Positions 46,977 through 58,817 of a stretch of 64,000 bases of DNA are shown here, in pieces; position 1 is the first letter of the stretch; each line of letters starts with the position of its first letter. The translations under genes and the position numbers were made by a program. Under the pieces are notes generated by a model. The model searched no databases, had not been told where the DNA came from, and saw only the letters and a program-made list of their open reading frames with translations. The stretch is from Thermochaetoides thermophila DSM 1495 (Eukaryota; Ascomycota; Sordariomycetes; Sordariales; Chaetomiaceae): positions 2,783,645-2,847,644 of the forward strand of contig NW_006383034.1 of NCBI RefSeq assembly GCF_000221225.1, in the 5' to 3' direction.

Positions 46977-48790
46977 ATGGAGCCATGCCTCACTCTCTAT
47001 GCCACTGCGTCTATAGTGGTCCTCCTTGCCAGCATCATAACTGCGTTATTAGGCATTGCTCTTTACCGCCTCTATTGGCATCCTCTTGCAGGCGTGCCTG
47101 GTCCTCCCTGGGCAGCACTATCTAATGTTTGGCAAGGTATTCATGTGAGAAACGGTCGTGCTCGCATTTTGGGGAAAACACTGCATGAGCAGTATGGCCC
47201 TGTTGTTCGCGTTGGGCCAAACGAGGTTTGGTTCAACTCACCTGAAGCCTTTAGGAAAATATACTGTATGGACTCCCTCTTTTCGTTGCGACTGTCGTTT
47301 ATTTAATGAACTTGATGTTAACTGACATGTTCTCGCAAACCAGCTGCAGGGAGGGGCTTTGAAAAGTCCGAGTTTTATTGTACGTGTCTGCCCTCTCCGC
47401 TCCTTCGCCAGCTGTTTCTAAAGCTTGACCAGTAGCTACTGCGTTGAACAAGCCGAGGGTCGATTGGCGTTTAAATGTGTCATTCCCAGATACACTCGAC
47501 CTGCTCTCTGAATTTGATGTTGCCCGGTACAGGCTACAACGGCGCCTGATCGGTCCCGTGTACTCGACATCAAACCTTAAACGGCATGAGCATGCTATAG
47601 ATCGAGTCATCGCCCGACTGATTACCGAGCTTAAATCTTTAAACGGGAAAGAAGTTGATCTGAAGGAATGGATGCACATAGTCGCCGTCGAATGCCTTGG
47701 CTCTATAGTCCTTTCATGGTCTCCCGGCTATATTAAGAATCGGTCTGACGGTGGAACAAGCAAGCAGAGTTACCTCGGTTGGAAGAGAAAAAGCGTGTTT
47801 GGACTCTTCCCGACGGTCACAAAGGTAGCTTATTGCTCCAAAATTGTCAGCAGACTCTGGTCCGTGCTTTGGGGTGTAACCTTCAAGACACCTAAAGGGT
47901 TCAAGCCGTTTTTCACTGTTCGTTTCCCATCCCATTGCCATATCAATGGCCATGACCATTCAGTTTCAAGATTAAGTTGCAACCAGTGTGCCAAAGCATT
48001 CCACTTGCTAACTCTACCACCGCAGGCTGTGTATCAAAAGACGTCGAAACGTATATCTCGTGTATTACATAGTCGACATCTCAAGGGGAGGACACAACAT
48101 ATCCCTCCTGATCTTCTCACGGATCTCATCCAGCTCCATCTTGATCGACCCCAGTTTACAGACACGTATCTCCGCCGCCTTGCCATCACCAATTTTGGTG
48201 CTGGACATGAGACTTTGGCCTCTACGCTCACTGCTGCCATGGCCATGATTGGTACACATCCGGATGTTCATGCTAAAATTGTCCGAGAGGTTCGTTACGC
48301 CGCTGCGACGACAGCCTATGACGATTTGGTCCATCTCCGTTACACCAAAGCTAGCATCAAGGAAGCGCAGAGGCTTTATCCTGTCATTGGAATGTCTCTC
48401 CCGAGAACCGTACCCGATACGGGACTCTATCTGCACGGCAGGTTCTTTCCTCCAGGGACTACAGTGGGGTGTAGCCCACTCGGGTTGCACCTTAACGCAG
48501 ATATCTTTGGAAAGGACGCATCAAGATACAACCCTGAGCGATGGCTGCAGGATGACATTCGTGTAGTGAGGAATATGGAGCGTTTTAACTTAATTTGGGG
48601 AGGAGGCGGTCGGTCCTGTCCCGGCAGGCATCTTGCGGAGCTGATCATTGCTAAAGTCATTCCGGCTTTGTTACGCGAGTTTGACGTTACTGTAACTCGT
48701 ATGCCAAGCGAAGAGGAGATGCCTCATTATTTCATGTCCATGCTCACAGGAGTAAAAGTTGAGTTTTCCCTGCCTGGGGAGGGAAAATAA
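46977..48790 (+). CDS. Cytochrome P450 monooxygenase
   Basis: This is a heme-thiolate monooxygenase of the fungal endoplasmic reticulum type. Four exons (46977-47265, 47344-47379, 47436-47917, 48026-48790) give 523 residues. An N-terminal membrane anchor (SIVVLLASIITALLGIALYRLYWHPL) leads to the proline hinge GVPGPPW. The I-helix motif is AGHETLAS, the K-helix ExxR is KEAQR, the PERF-type motif is NPERW and the heme loop is WGGGGRSCPGR with the Cys ligand near residue 465 (Trp replaces the usual Phe). Exon 2 has only 36 bases. Exon 3 starts at a CAGTAG tandem acceptor, so one-codon variation is possible. Intron 3 (47918-48025; 108 nt, branch GCTAAC) contains no in-frame stop. A start at 46881 would add 32 residues before the anchor and is less likely. 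Substrate unknown. Confidence 0.9.
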
Positions 48791-49718
48791 ACATCAACAC
48801 AATATCTGCGTGGTAGCCGCAAGCAAAAGTGCTGCGAATAAAACTCGAAAAAAATAGTCACATGTCAACACTGGACTACCTATACATGCATCTGAACTGA
48901 AACTTGAAGAACTGTCAATTACAGCAGTCATGAGCCAGAGCGGGGCAACGGTCGTCTCGGAATTGCCGTCATCGGCGCTTGCTGGACCGTTGACCCGAGC
49001 GTTCTAGAACGCACTGTACCAAAAACAACTTGGCGTGAAGAGTTCGTGGCTGTGGAGACGAAAGGGTTTTTTTTATCCCTGGACCGTCAGCGACACCTTG
49101 TAATGCACTAATTGCGACTATGTACTTTGGCGATACCTTCCTCGAAAAGGTTGAGATGTCGCAAGCTGCTTGGAAGCAAAAGGTATGAGGCTAACAGGAG
49201 TGGTAATGAGGAAAGTAACTAGGTGCTGCCGCCCATAACCGTATGAACAAAAGCTAAATTCTAAGATGAGTCGCCAAATATTGTCTCCTTTAAAACCCAC
49301 ATCGGCGACTCAGGAGTAACTACTTTTAGAAATAGTTCCCTTGAAGCACATGCTGTTCACCTGGATTCCACTGTCCATGTGGCGCTTTACGGGGGTTATG
49401 GCAACATCCGGCTCTCGCCGAGGATGTCAGTTACCGGGGGGCCCGGCAGCAGCAAGCGCGCAATGCCGAGCTTAAATCTTTACCGCCCTCCTTCGCCCTT
49501 TTCCCGACACAAACTTTTCGACTTGCAACCCAACGTATCTTGCCCATCCACTGCTCGCCTTCGGTGGTGCCCGGGTGCTTGCTGTTTGTGCTGGCTTGGA
49601 CATTGTGGATCAAACTGTATGTTTACCCGATCAGGCCCCCCAAGTTGTTAAATCGCTCACGCTGACGAACCGGCATTCCCAGTTTAAAAAACCGCGACTT
49701 CCCAAACACTTAGCCACG
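48791..49718. other. Intergenic, nothing recognised
   Basis: Short open frames only. The right 250 bases are the leader of the next gene. Confidence 0.5.
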
Positions 49719-49919
49719 ATGTTCCTCACCCGGGCCATTTCCGTCACCAACTTCGTTGTTGCCACGTCGGCACTGACGTTCCAAGTCTGCGTCCTGTACC
49801 CTTGGCACAAGCAGCTCGACGATGACTTCGAAGCTCTGAAGAAGGAGCACCTTCGAGTTCTTGGCGCCATCAAGGCCATTGGTGAAGGCGCTGCCGGTCA
49901 GAAGGAAAAGGCTGTGTGA
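49719..49919 (+). CDS. Small single-helix membrane protein, 66 residues
   Basis: The ATG at 49719 (CACGATGTTC) opens a 66-codon frame. A basic Arg precedes a hydrophobic helix (ISVTNFVVATSALTFQVCVLY), then YPWHKQLDDDFEALKKEHLRVLGAIKAIGEG, a short amphipathic or coiled-coil stretch, and a Lys-rich end. Codon use looks like a real gene (many CTC, AAG, GAC codons), unlike the flanks. The size and layout resemble small mitochondrial or ER membrane proteins, but I do not recognise a family. The frame is open upstream to 49575 without an ATG-supported domain. Confidence 0.65.
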   Translation: MFLTRAISVTNFVVATSALTFQVCVLYPWHKQLDDDFEALKKEHLRVLGAIKAIGEGAAGQKEKAV

Positions 49920-50380
49920 AGAACACAAGTGCCAGCGGTGGATGGGCGTGCCAATGGGGGTGAGAACGAAGGGAGCTCGCTGCTTAGCAGCATCAGGATG
50001 CATACGACTGGAAACTTCACAGGCATAACTACTGGCTAGTATATGCTGATGGCGCTATCTGCGAGGGTTTGTCATGATTTCATCTATTTTTTTTCTGTTA
50101 TAGTCTAATACAATAGAACTGAGTTTGATCTTTTGGGAACGAACTGCAACAGTCTAGAATTCCGAGAGGCGTTACTATGTCTTATCAGACAAGTTGTGCT
50201 TTAGATACATCAGATATTTTACCGATCCGTCAGCAGCTTGTATGATGGCAAGAATGGCTATAGTACATCATACACTCACTAGAGCACACTCCTTGCAACC
50301 TTACACCCGACATCTTGGGAGCCCGCTCATACCAAAACCACCTCCGTCACTGTGCCACCACAAGCTGGATCAAGAGCGAT
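49920..50380. other. Intergenic between convergent genes
   Basis: 3' regions of the small membrane protein and the dehydrogenase genes. Nothing else seen. Confidence 0.5.
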
Positions 50381-52137
50381 TTACAGAACGATTAATCCTG
50401 GTGTCCCGGATGCACGTGGAAAGGAGAACCGTGTCTCGACAAATACTTTTTGAATCAGGTCCTCCTTCGCATCGAATTTCTGATAGACTTTGTCGAGGTC
50501 TTCAAGTCGGTAACGATGGGACAGCATCTGTGTTGGGTCAAGATGCCCCCCTCGGATTTGCTCCAAAAGATCAGTCCAGTAGAGATGCACTGGCGCCTGT
50601 CCATTGCCAATGAGACGAATTCCTCGCTGCATCAGTGATCCGATATTGAAGTGGTTAGTCTGGAAACTCAGATATTAGCATTGAAAAGCAGTCAGCGGCT
50701 CGGAGATCAAAGCAGCTTGTCACTTGCTCTAACAGAACATGTGACAGCTCACTTACGTATCCCACATAAACACCTGTCACTCCAGCTCTGCCATAGTTTC
50801 TAACGCTCTCGATCATCTCATTCAGTATCTCGCTGGTGTCCGTCTCCGCTCCCAGACACATTTCCAACCAGTGCAGCCAGCCCTTGGCATACTCGCCTGC
50901 TGCGCACTCAATTGCAACATCTGGTCCCCTGCCGTCAAACAATCCCTTGAGCTTGCTGACTACCGTTTCTCCGTCGGTGACACCAAAGCTCAATGTTTGA
51001 TAGTCGATCAGTTGGAGCTTGTCTCTGTGCGTTTCTGGCCATCGCTTCGAAATGGCAGTAAGTCGCGGTTCCGTATCAACAAAAGCGATCTTACGAGCAC
51101 CCTCACTAAGAGCAAAAATGCCTGCCATTTGCCCAATCGGCCCTGCCCCAAAAATCGCTACATTGTCCCCAGGATAAACTGCTGTGTCCTTAACAGCGTT
51201 GTAAGAGGTGGGAAGGACATCCGAAAGGAACAACGCTAGGAGGATGTTTCAGCATCCAAGTTTACCCAGTGCCGCCATAATTGCAGCTTTCCCATAAAAG
51301 GAAACCTACCTTTCTCATCAGGTACGTCGTCGGGGATTTCGAGCAAGTTCACATCACCAAGTGGCACCCGGACATATTCCGCTTGCCCGCCAGCAAAGCC
51401 CCCAGCAAGGTGAGAGTACCCAAAAAACCCAGCCGTCTGGCCCCCGTACAGCGCCTTCATCAATCTGTTGGTGTTTGTTCTTTCGCATTGTGATGTGAGC
51501 TTTTGTTTGCAGTAGAAACACTAAACTCAGTCAGCATGAGGACGTTCCCGGTGATTATCTTTAAACAAAGTGCAAAGGAGTTATCAAGCTTCTTGATATT
51601 ACTCCAATCGCTTGTCGTACCTCTCCGCAAGCGATCTGGAAGGAGGCAACGTAACGCTTGCCAATCTTGACGTTTTTCACTCCAGGACCAATTTCATCTG
51701 CTACACCACAAAATTCGTGTCCCAAGATGTCACCGTAATTTAGTTGCATGATTACTCCTGTCCAAGTTGTCATGACTTGTCCAAAAATATCAGAATTAGA
51801 CCTGCTTGGGAACTGCGTACCGTGTAGAAGATGAAGATCGCTGCCGCAAACGGTGGTACCTGTTACCTTAAGAATAACATCACGATCCTCGATAATTTTG
51901 GGTTTCGGAACATTGACTAATCGTAAGACTGGTGTGAGTTTGTTTCCGGATCAGTATGCATTGTGTTCACAGAGTTGACGGACCGATCGCGACCTGTTGC
52001 TTCCCCTGCCACACCAAAGCCTTCATGGTGTCAATCGACTCATTGGGGGACTGAAAGGTAGAAATATCTTGTCTCACTGTAGCGTCTTCGTGTCTGAGAC
52101 CTTTTTCGATACGGTATGCTGCCTGAGATAATGCCAT
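50381..52137 (-). CDS. Zinc-containing alcohol dehydrogenase, glutathione-independent formaldehyde-dehydrogenase-like
   Basis: This is a medium-chain NAD(P)-dependent dehydrogenase. Six exons on the minus strand (52137-51984, 51928-51821, 51757-51621, 51520-51310, 51235-50757, 50659-50381) keep frame and give 455 residues. Catalytic-zinc ligands are the Cys of VCGSDLHLLHG and the His-Glu of DILGHEFCG. The structural-zinc loop keeps its four Cys (ACGECFYCKQKLTSQC). The Rossmann motif is VAIFGAGPIGQMAG, followed by FVDTEPRL. The C-terminus (FNIGSLMQRGIRLIGNGQAPVHLYW) is typical of the formaldehyde-dehydrogenase-like branch. About 40 residues precede the usual MKALVW start, so translation may begin at either Met. 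The substrate cannot be told. Confidence 0.88.
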
Positions 52138-52671
52138 TATCTAACCTTGAACTTATTTTCAATCAACGTTAAATATGACATGGTCCGCAGTTCCCGAGGT
52201 TCTTCTGTCAAAAATAACGGACGATGCGTCGGCCAACAATGAAACGAGGTTTTTATGTGTTTGACTGGTCCCACCAGTCAAGTCCCAAGGTTGAATTAGA
52301 GGTAACACTCCGTCTCCAAAAGATTGCGTCATAGTACGGGACTGACGTCGTAGAAAGCGTTTTGAAGACAAGATCTCTCTATTCCATGACCTTGAGACCT
52401 CAAGCACCGTGCAGATGTTAAAAAAACTCCACAGGGTCTGATTGGAGAACTGAAACTAGGACAAGTAAGGGAAGGATATGGGGAGGGAAAAATGGAAGTA
52501 TGAAACTTGAAACCCTAAGAATGTAAGGAGAGCATCCATGAACAAGATATTGAATGAACGCAAGGAGAGAAAGTCAAGGTACACATTTCTTAGAGTGGAG
52601 CTTGCTCTAAGAGCAACGGAAAATTACTTTGGGTGAGTTGTGCTGAATTAAGTTGCATTTCCAACCCGAAA
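52138..52671. other. Promoter of the dehydrogenase and flank of LINE copy E
   Basis: No gene seen. Confidence 0.45.
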
Positions 52672-53190
52672 CACCCATGAGGATATGCCCTTGTGGCCGA
52701 GTGGTATCTAGAGGACACTTCTCTTCTTGCCCCCTTACTGGCTTCAACAACCCGCTCGCGGGGAGGCTGAACCCGAGAGCCTTCTGGTCCTCCTTCCAAA
52801 TGTTCAGATTAGGCCCTCCCAGATCGAGCTCCTAGGCCAAGCCTTCGATGCTGCCACAGGGCAACCAATACCGATGCTGCAACACCCTCGCCCCCTCCTC
52901 CGTGCTCGAGCCCAACCTTACAGAGATAGAGCTTGACATCGACTCTTCCGAGTCAGTGTCTGTGCTGGAGATCCAGATTCCCCAAGGCGCACGGGTAGCC
53001 CTGCCCCCCGATCTTGGCACAACCCTAACCCCTCCTTCCCCTCTGCTAGCACGAATTTTTCCCTCGACGCAGGTTTTTTCCCCAGTGCAACATGTACATA
53101 GTCCAGTAATGTAGCCTTTGCTCGCCGTCACCATGAGCATGACCTAGGACCCTAGGGGGTAGAGCCGGTCGAACAATAGAATTCAAATTC
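52672..53190 (+). mobile_element. LINE 3' fragment (copy E)
   Basis: It codes for the C-terminal block CPCGRVVSRGHFSSCPLTGFNNPLAGRL, followed by the 3' UTR region. It ends in the tail GAATTCAAATTCAAATTCAAA at about 53181-53200, shared with copy F. Confidence 0.85.
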
Positions 53191-54880
53191 AAATTCAAAC
53201 TCGCCCATGAGGATGCTCAGTCGTGCCCACGACACCGGCAGGCAAAAGGTACATATGCACTGGCTAATCTAAGCTACATACACGCGGGGAAACCAGAGAG
53301 GGAAAACCGGTGCGTATCCGCGAGATAAAGGAGCTATATTGAAAAAGGGAAAGATGTAGGGAAAAAAACGAAAAAATGGATTAGGAAGGGAGAGCGTGAG
53401 GTATCGTGATGTCCAAACTTGACTCTTGATTCTGATTCTTCACCGTTAGGGGTGCGCATCGTTCGAGATTGCAAAGTGGTGCGTAAGGGAGAGTGAGGAG
53501 GGCGTTAAGCAGGGATGACCTATCCTATTTGATGGTTCCTGGCTGAGCCGTAAGGTTCAAGTTATGATTTATCTATTCTAGAATAGTTGGCATGAGTGCC
53601 AAGACGCTCTGGGGTCAAGGCGTCCGGCAAGTGGGTTGTTATAGGAGGAGATGGCCTCTGGATACCGTCTCGCGCAAGAGCAAGTTTGATCGCACTCGGC
53701 GGGTGGTTGAGCCGGACGTGGTACTCGAGGAAGTCACCGCATCCCGATGCCTGGAGCCACATAGCGAGGCATCTCCTGTCGAACAGGCGGAGGAAAGGTT
53801 TGGCCGAAGGGCCATCCCAGAGGCTATTTTGCGGTTTATTGGCCCTCCACCATGTTGTAATATCTGGGGGCGGGGACCTTACGCGGCCTGGGAGAGGCTT
53901 GGGGAGTCCGAGCCAAACTCTAGGCCTCGGACGGCGTGGCCTCAGAGAGGGCGTGGTTAGATGCTTTGGGCTGCTTGATGCAGACGAGACTAGCCTTTGT
54001 GACGTAAGAATTGGGCACGGAGGGCAACGTGGAGCGCTAGTTGAGTCGGGTCCCGGACCCCAGAGAGTTGCGCGTGGTTATTCATGTACATGAACGATGC
54101 AACTTGTTGTGACGAGTAATGATGGGCAAAAGAATATAACACAAAGAGCATCGGTGACCATGGGGATCTTGGGCAGTCCAGTGTCCGAGTGAAAAGTAGA
54201 TCCTGCCCACTTAAAGGAGAAGCGACGCCTCTCGCAGAAGGTCGTTGCCCCTCGTAGATGTTTGGGGGGTGTCCCTGGTCCATTAGGTCCTCTTTGAGTA
54301 GGTTGGACTGAGGGCTAGGCCAAGTCCACGTTGAGTGTAACCAGTAGCCCGTGGTATCCTTGACGTGATCTAGTCTCTGCGTCATGGACAAGGTCCAAGG
54401 CGGATCTTTAGGAATAGCCCTGGCGACATCTGGGGGACAATGTTTGATAAGATTGCGGCCGTTATCATCTTCTATTGGCGTCGGAGTTTGCGAATCTCAT
54501 TCAGGAGAGCAATCGCAAGCATAACGACCTTCTTGCGAGCAGTCTCTCAATGCTCTTACCGAATACGGACAGTAAGGCGATCGGCCGCCATCCTTTGTAG
54601 GATCGGGGGTCGCGGCCCGGTTTGGATAGAGTGATCACGGTTGCTTGCTTGAACGCCGAGGGGAAGTAGCCGAGGAGAGACTGGTCTCAGAGAGACGTCG
54701 GGTGATCGGCAGCAATTTGTACCAGGCTTGTCGAACAATGTTAGAGGCACTCCATCGGGACCCGGAGTGTCGGACGTCTCCCCGAGGAAGCTGTCAGTTG
54801 AGTTCGATGTCCGAGGGCGGGACATTCAACTTGATTCGTAAGTCTTGCAAATCCTGACCCAAGTCTAAGCCCAGCTTACC
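53175..54880 (-). mobile_element. Degraded Tad-like LINE (copy F)
   Basis: It is minus-oriented, with its tail facing the tail of copy E. Recognisable parts from the right are TPGPDGVPLTLF and SNRDHSIQTGPRPPILQ (RT fingers, shifted frames), SPMLFVLYS, and FMYMNNHAQLS at the catalytic box (both Asp replaced by Asn). Remnants of the C-terminal region and the shared 3' UTR (TGTCGTGGGCACGACTGAGC) follow. Many stops and frameshifts make it the most decayed long copy. Confidence 0.8.
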
Positions 54881-55586
54881 CGAGAATACTAAGTGTCCAA
54901 ACTACTCCTCCCTTGGAGCAGCAAGCGCAGTAACAATTTTCGCACCCGAGATATGGATTGGACGACAAAACATGCTGCAAGCTATCCAGACGTATCTGAA
55001 TTAGACCCAACGCAGCACTAAAAGATATCCAGATGAGTCATCCTAGAAATACTGCTGAGCTTGTGAGTACTGACGATGTGAAGACAGCCAGGCCAGTTGC
55101 TCTCAAATCTAGCCAAGGGGCTCATCGGGAGAGAAATGAGTCTTGAAAGGAAGGGAGTCCTAACATTCAACGGCCGTTGGAGTCGAATAATTCTCTGATT
55201 CCAGTTCAGCAATGTGAGACAGGGAATAGCAGAGGAAAAGCAAATAATATACCACTGGAAACGCAAATAAAGAGAAATTTAATCAGCAATCTGGGCATGA
55301 CAGTTATGATTCTAATTTCAAAAGAGCTTAGTAGTCTTTAAAAAAAGCAGCAGTATCTGGCGCTAGATGAACAACGGATGAATGAGTGAATTTTGGAGCA
55401 TCTTGAACAGCCTGTCTTGGTCAATACACGTGCTTTATCTTCAAGTGTGGATGCTATCTATGATCTGTTCTGACAATAATCGTCAAGCCCTCTGACGGGC
55501 GATAATACTGAATAAGATGAAACATGTTGGCAAAATGCAGTCCTTGTCCTTTTTCCAATACTACCGGTCACCAATGCATAGGCAAC
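54881..55586. other. Intergenic, nothing recognised
   Basis: AT-rich. Downstream region of the transporter gene. Confidence 0.45.
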
Positions 55587-57590
55587 CTATCCGTACAATG
55601 TCTTCTCTGCTGCTTTGCTAACATCTTGTTTTTGCATTACGCCTTGCTCTAAGTGCTCTTCCCTTTGCTGCACAATCTTTTCCACTGCAGCAACCGCCTC
55701 ATCAGCTAGTTTCTTGTCCTCAAAAACTGTACGCAACATGTTAGCAACGTTGACTATCAAAAATTCCTAGAACAACGGGAAATACGTACTAAATGCCAAT
55801 TCCTCAAGTGTTCTCCCAAATGTCTCGGGGAACATAAAGTACACAAAGCAGACCTCGAAGGCCAGCCAGCAGCAGTATGAGATCAAGTAACGCCACCCTG
55901 CTTTATCAAGACCGATAGGGTTGACAAACGTTGTAAAGAAGCCAGCAAGTCGGCCGAAAAGCTGGAAGATCGAAATGCCGCGGGATCGCTCTGCATACGG
56001 CCACACCTCAACCATGTATGCTAGTAAGAGTCGTCTTGGTTAGTGAAACTTGTCTCTAGTGAAATGACATTGATGAGAGGCTCATACTGTATGTGAGAGC
56101 ATTATAGCCAATATTATAACATGGAGAGTATGCATAAATGAAGAACAGTGTCGCAATGTTAGCGGCTCGGTTCGGATGCCCGGAGTCCTGGGCGGTTTGG
56201 GCACGCTCCGTTGAAATTGTCCAAGCAATGTAGCACAAGAGCAAACTGATTGTGCAGGTCAGGTACATCACACGGCGGCGAATCCTTGTAACAAGAAGCG
56301 AAACAGTAACGCCGCAGAAGAGACTCCAGCACGCGATGGAGACATTGATCTTCTGTGTGTATGTAGAGTCCTTGTACCCAATCATCTCCAACAGATCCAC
56401 CAAGTAGTATCTGGTAGCGAGTCAGCTAAATAAGTTACTTGGGCGACTCCAGGAACTTTTCATCAACTCACGAGATTAAGGTGTTTCCGGACCACTGTGT
56501 AAAGAGGCCCAGCATACAGGTAATTAGCAAACGCCTGCGCATGCCTGATGTTTTGACGATGTCCATCCAGGATCTTTTTGAAGCTTCCATCTCCAGCCGG
56601 ATCGTAGTTTGCATCTGCGCAAACTCTGCTGCAACAAACTCAAGTCCGCGGTCTCCTTCGCCGTGGTATTTGGTAAGGATATCCTGCGCTTCTTGAAGGC
56701 GATCTTTGCTGATTAGCCAACGAGGGCTCTCTGGAAGCAGACTGTACAGAATCAGCAAACTCCTTAATGTCTGAAAGAACATCTTACACATTTTGATTCT
56801 TACAAGACGAAGCAGATTTGGAGCAGTGAAGGGCATACTTGGAGAAGAGAAGGAATTCTCCACGCCCAATCTGTTGTAATGTTGTTCGTGCGGAAGCAAA
56901 TAGCTGCTGCAATGATCTGGCCAATAAAGTAAGCAACATTGAAAAGCGACGTCAATACGGGGCGTTCTTTGGGATAAGCAAGTTCTCCTATTAAGGACGA
57001 GCCAGAGACGATGCATGTCGGGATGCCGAAACCAAGAATCATGCGCGCAATGATATACATTCCCACTAATTATTGCTGGTTAACATTGAAAAGTCAGAGA
57101 CAGGGCGGTTTGTTCAGTCATTACCATGTGTGCTGAAACCTTGGATGATTGCGCCAATGACCATGATGACAGAGCCTCCAAAAATGGACCACCGACGGCC
57201 AAATTTGTCATTCACAATGGGGATTAGAGGAAGCGAGAGGATAGCTCCGAGAGAGTATGCCGCAGCGATGATGCCCTTCAAGGCACCCTTGGGATTATTG
57301 AAATCTGCATGTTGATGAATTTTGTTAGCACTTTAAGAACCTGATGTGATGACGCGCGTCAAATGGCAAAGTTTACAATTTTTCCACGCTGGCACAATCT
57401 GCAAAGCGTTGATCATTTGAGAGTCGAATCCCGAAGTAAGCTCGATGCCCATACATGTTGGGAAAAGGACAAGGTAGAGATAGAAGAGATTAGGTTTTTG
57501 AAAAAACCATTTTTTGTCTTCAGCAGCAAGCCGAGTGATGATGGGGTCTGACTTGCCGACCTCGGCCGAATGAGCAGCTCCAATAGCCAT
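55587..57590 (-). CDS. MFS sugar transporter (hexose/lactose-permease-like)
   Basis: This is a plasma-membrane proton symporter of the sugar-porter family. Seven exons on the minus strand (57590-57377, 57304-57125, 57065-56804, 56741-56472, 56410-56088, 56020-55790, 55726-55587) keep frame and give 539 residues. Family motifs are GFDSQMINALQ in helix 1, DKFGRRWSIFGG after helix 2, LLPESPRWLISKDR at the end of helix 6, YAERSRGISIFQ and PETFGRTLEELAF at the end of helix 12. Every intron has a GT donor, AG acceptor and mostly CTAAC/CTGAC-like branches. The start at 57590 (MAIGAAHSAEV) fits family length; the frame is open with another ATG-like start at 57767. Substrate unknown. Confidence 0.92.
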
Positions 57591-58015
57591 TATGTTGATA
57601 ACAGACAATGCATTCGAATAGCAATACGTAGACAAGAGCGCAGAGCTAATGGAGCACTGGGCAGAAGTCACAAAAGAGCTTGTGAGAGAGCAGAACACTG
57701 GGTGAGCTAGTGCTGACTTAAACAAGGTTTTATGAGTAATTAGTCCCCTTGGATTAGCGGTGGACATGGTGTAACATTAATTTATCACGGGCCGAGTCCT
57801 CTTACTTGTTTAAGGCCGCAGAGCATGCAGCAAGTTCAAGGCTACATTCCCATTGGGAGGAAGATTTTGACGGCTAAATTGAAGTACATTGCAAAAGATG
57901 GTGGGACTTCCATTTACGCGCATGGTATAAGGAGCATTGTATCTACTTCATTTGAATACCGCAATACAGATATTATTTGGACGATAATTTTATGAGCGAG
58001 CCTCTTGGTACTATA
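57591..58015. other. Transporter promoter region
   Basis: No further gene seen. Confidence 0.45.
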
Positions 58016-58430
58016 TGTAACGATCCAGACAGACTTCCTGAGATGGGTTCGATGGTTGCCAGGCTGCTGGATTGAGAGGAGTTCTCACACAACCAGAGTG
58101 CCCGTTGTGGTCACCAGTTGGTAAGCAACTGTTTGTATTGCTGACTAGAGACTTTCTTGGGCCAGATGGCCCTGCTTGGAATCTATATACATTTCATACA
58201 CTCTTATGGCTTCCTTCTTCCTCAACAGCACAAACTGTTGAGTTAACATCCTTGGGTGTTGAGGAACGCTTTCTCGATGTTCAGTTGGTGGGGCCGAAAA
58301 TCCGAGTTTGATTGGTCAAAACTCCCTTCTACTCCGATCAGTGAGTTGCACGGAAGCTACTCTCTCAGATAGAGTCATTGTTGGTTGTGAAACTATACAA
58401 TTGTGATGGGCTGAAGATATATCTCGCTAA
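58016..58430 (+). repeat. LTR-like repeat family 2, plus copy
   Basis: It starts TGTAACGATCCAGACAGACTTCCTGAGATGGG. It contains TATATACA and the GGTTGAGG/GTTGAGTTAACATCC inverted motifs, and runs through GATCAGTGAGTTGCACGGAAGCTACTC. The right boundary is uncertain. Matching blocks occur inverted at 58553-58817 and 63175-63560. Confidence 0.6.
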
Positions 58431-58552
58431 ATAGATAACACAGGCACTAAAGAGAGACAGAAAAAAAAACTAAAGGTTACGGTTAGGGCTATCATAATCC
58501 GAAAACTGACTACTGACCAAAGATAACCTCAGTTTGTTTGTGACGATTGGGT

Positions 58553-58817
58553 AGTGTTCCTCAACACCGCAAGATCTTGACTCTCAACAATTTGTGCTGT
58601 TGAGGGAGAAGGAAGGGAAGCCACAAGAGTGTATGAGATGGATATAGATTCCAAGCAGGGCATTTGGCCCAAGAAACTCTCTAGTCAGCAATACAAACAG
58701 TTGCTTACCAACTGGTGACCACAACGGGCACTTTGGTTGTGTGAGAACTCCTCTCTCTCAGTCCAACGGCCTGGCAACTCTCGAACCCATTTCAGGAGGT
58801 CTGTCTGGATTGTTACA
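58553..58817 (-). repeat. LTR-like repeat family 2, inverted partial copy
   Basis: The reverse complement starts TGTAACAATCCAGACAGACCTCCTGAAATGGG at 58817. It aligns with the first 265 bases of the plus copy at 58016, stopping near GGTGTTGAGGAACAC. It abuts LINE sequence at 58818. Confidence 0.7.

Noticed and set aside
53175..54880. Firm call of repeat-induced point mutation
   Set aside because: Transitions are visible, but the changes I could inspect include CpG and CpC contexts as well as CpA, and I cannot compute RIP indices by hand.
44765..57590. Secondary-metabolite biosynthetic cluster
   Set aside because: There is a P450 and oxidoreductases, but no PKS, NRPS, terpene cyclase or prenyltransferase, and no cluster-type transcription factor.
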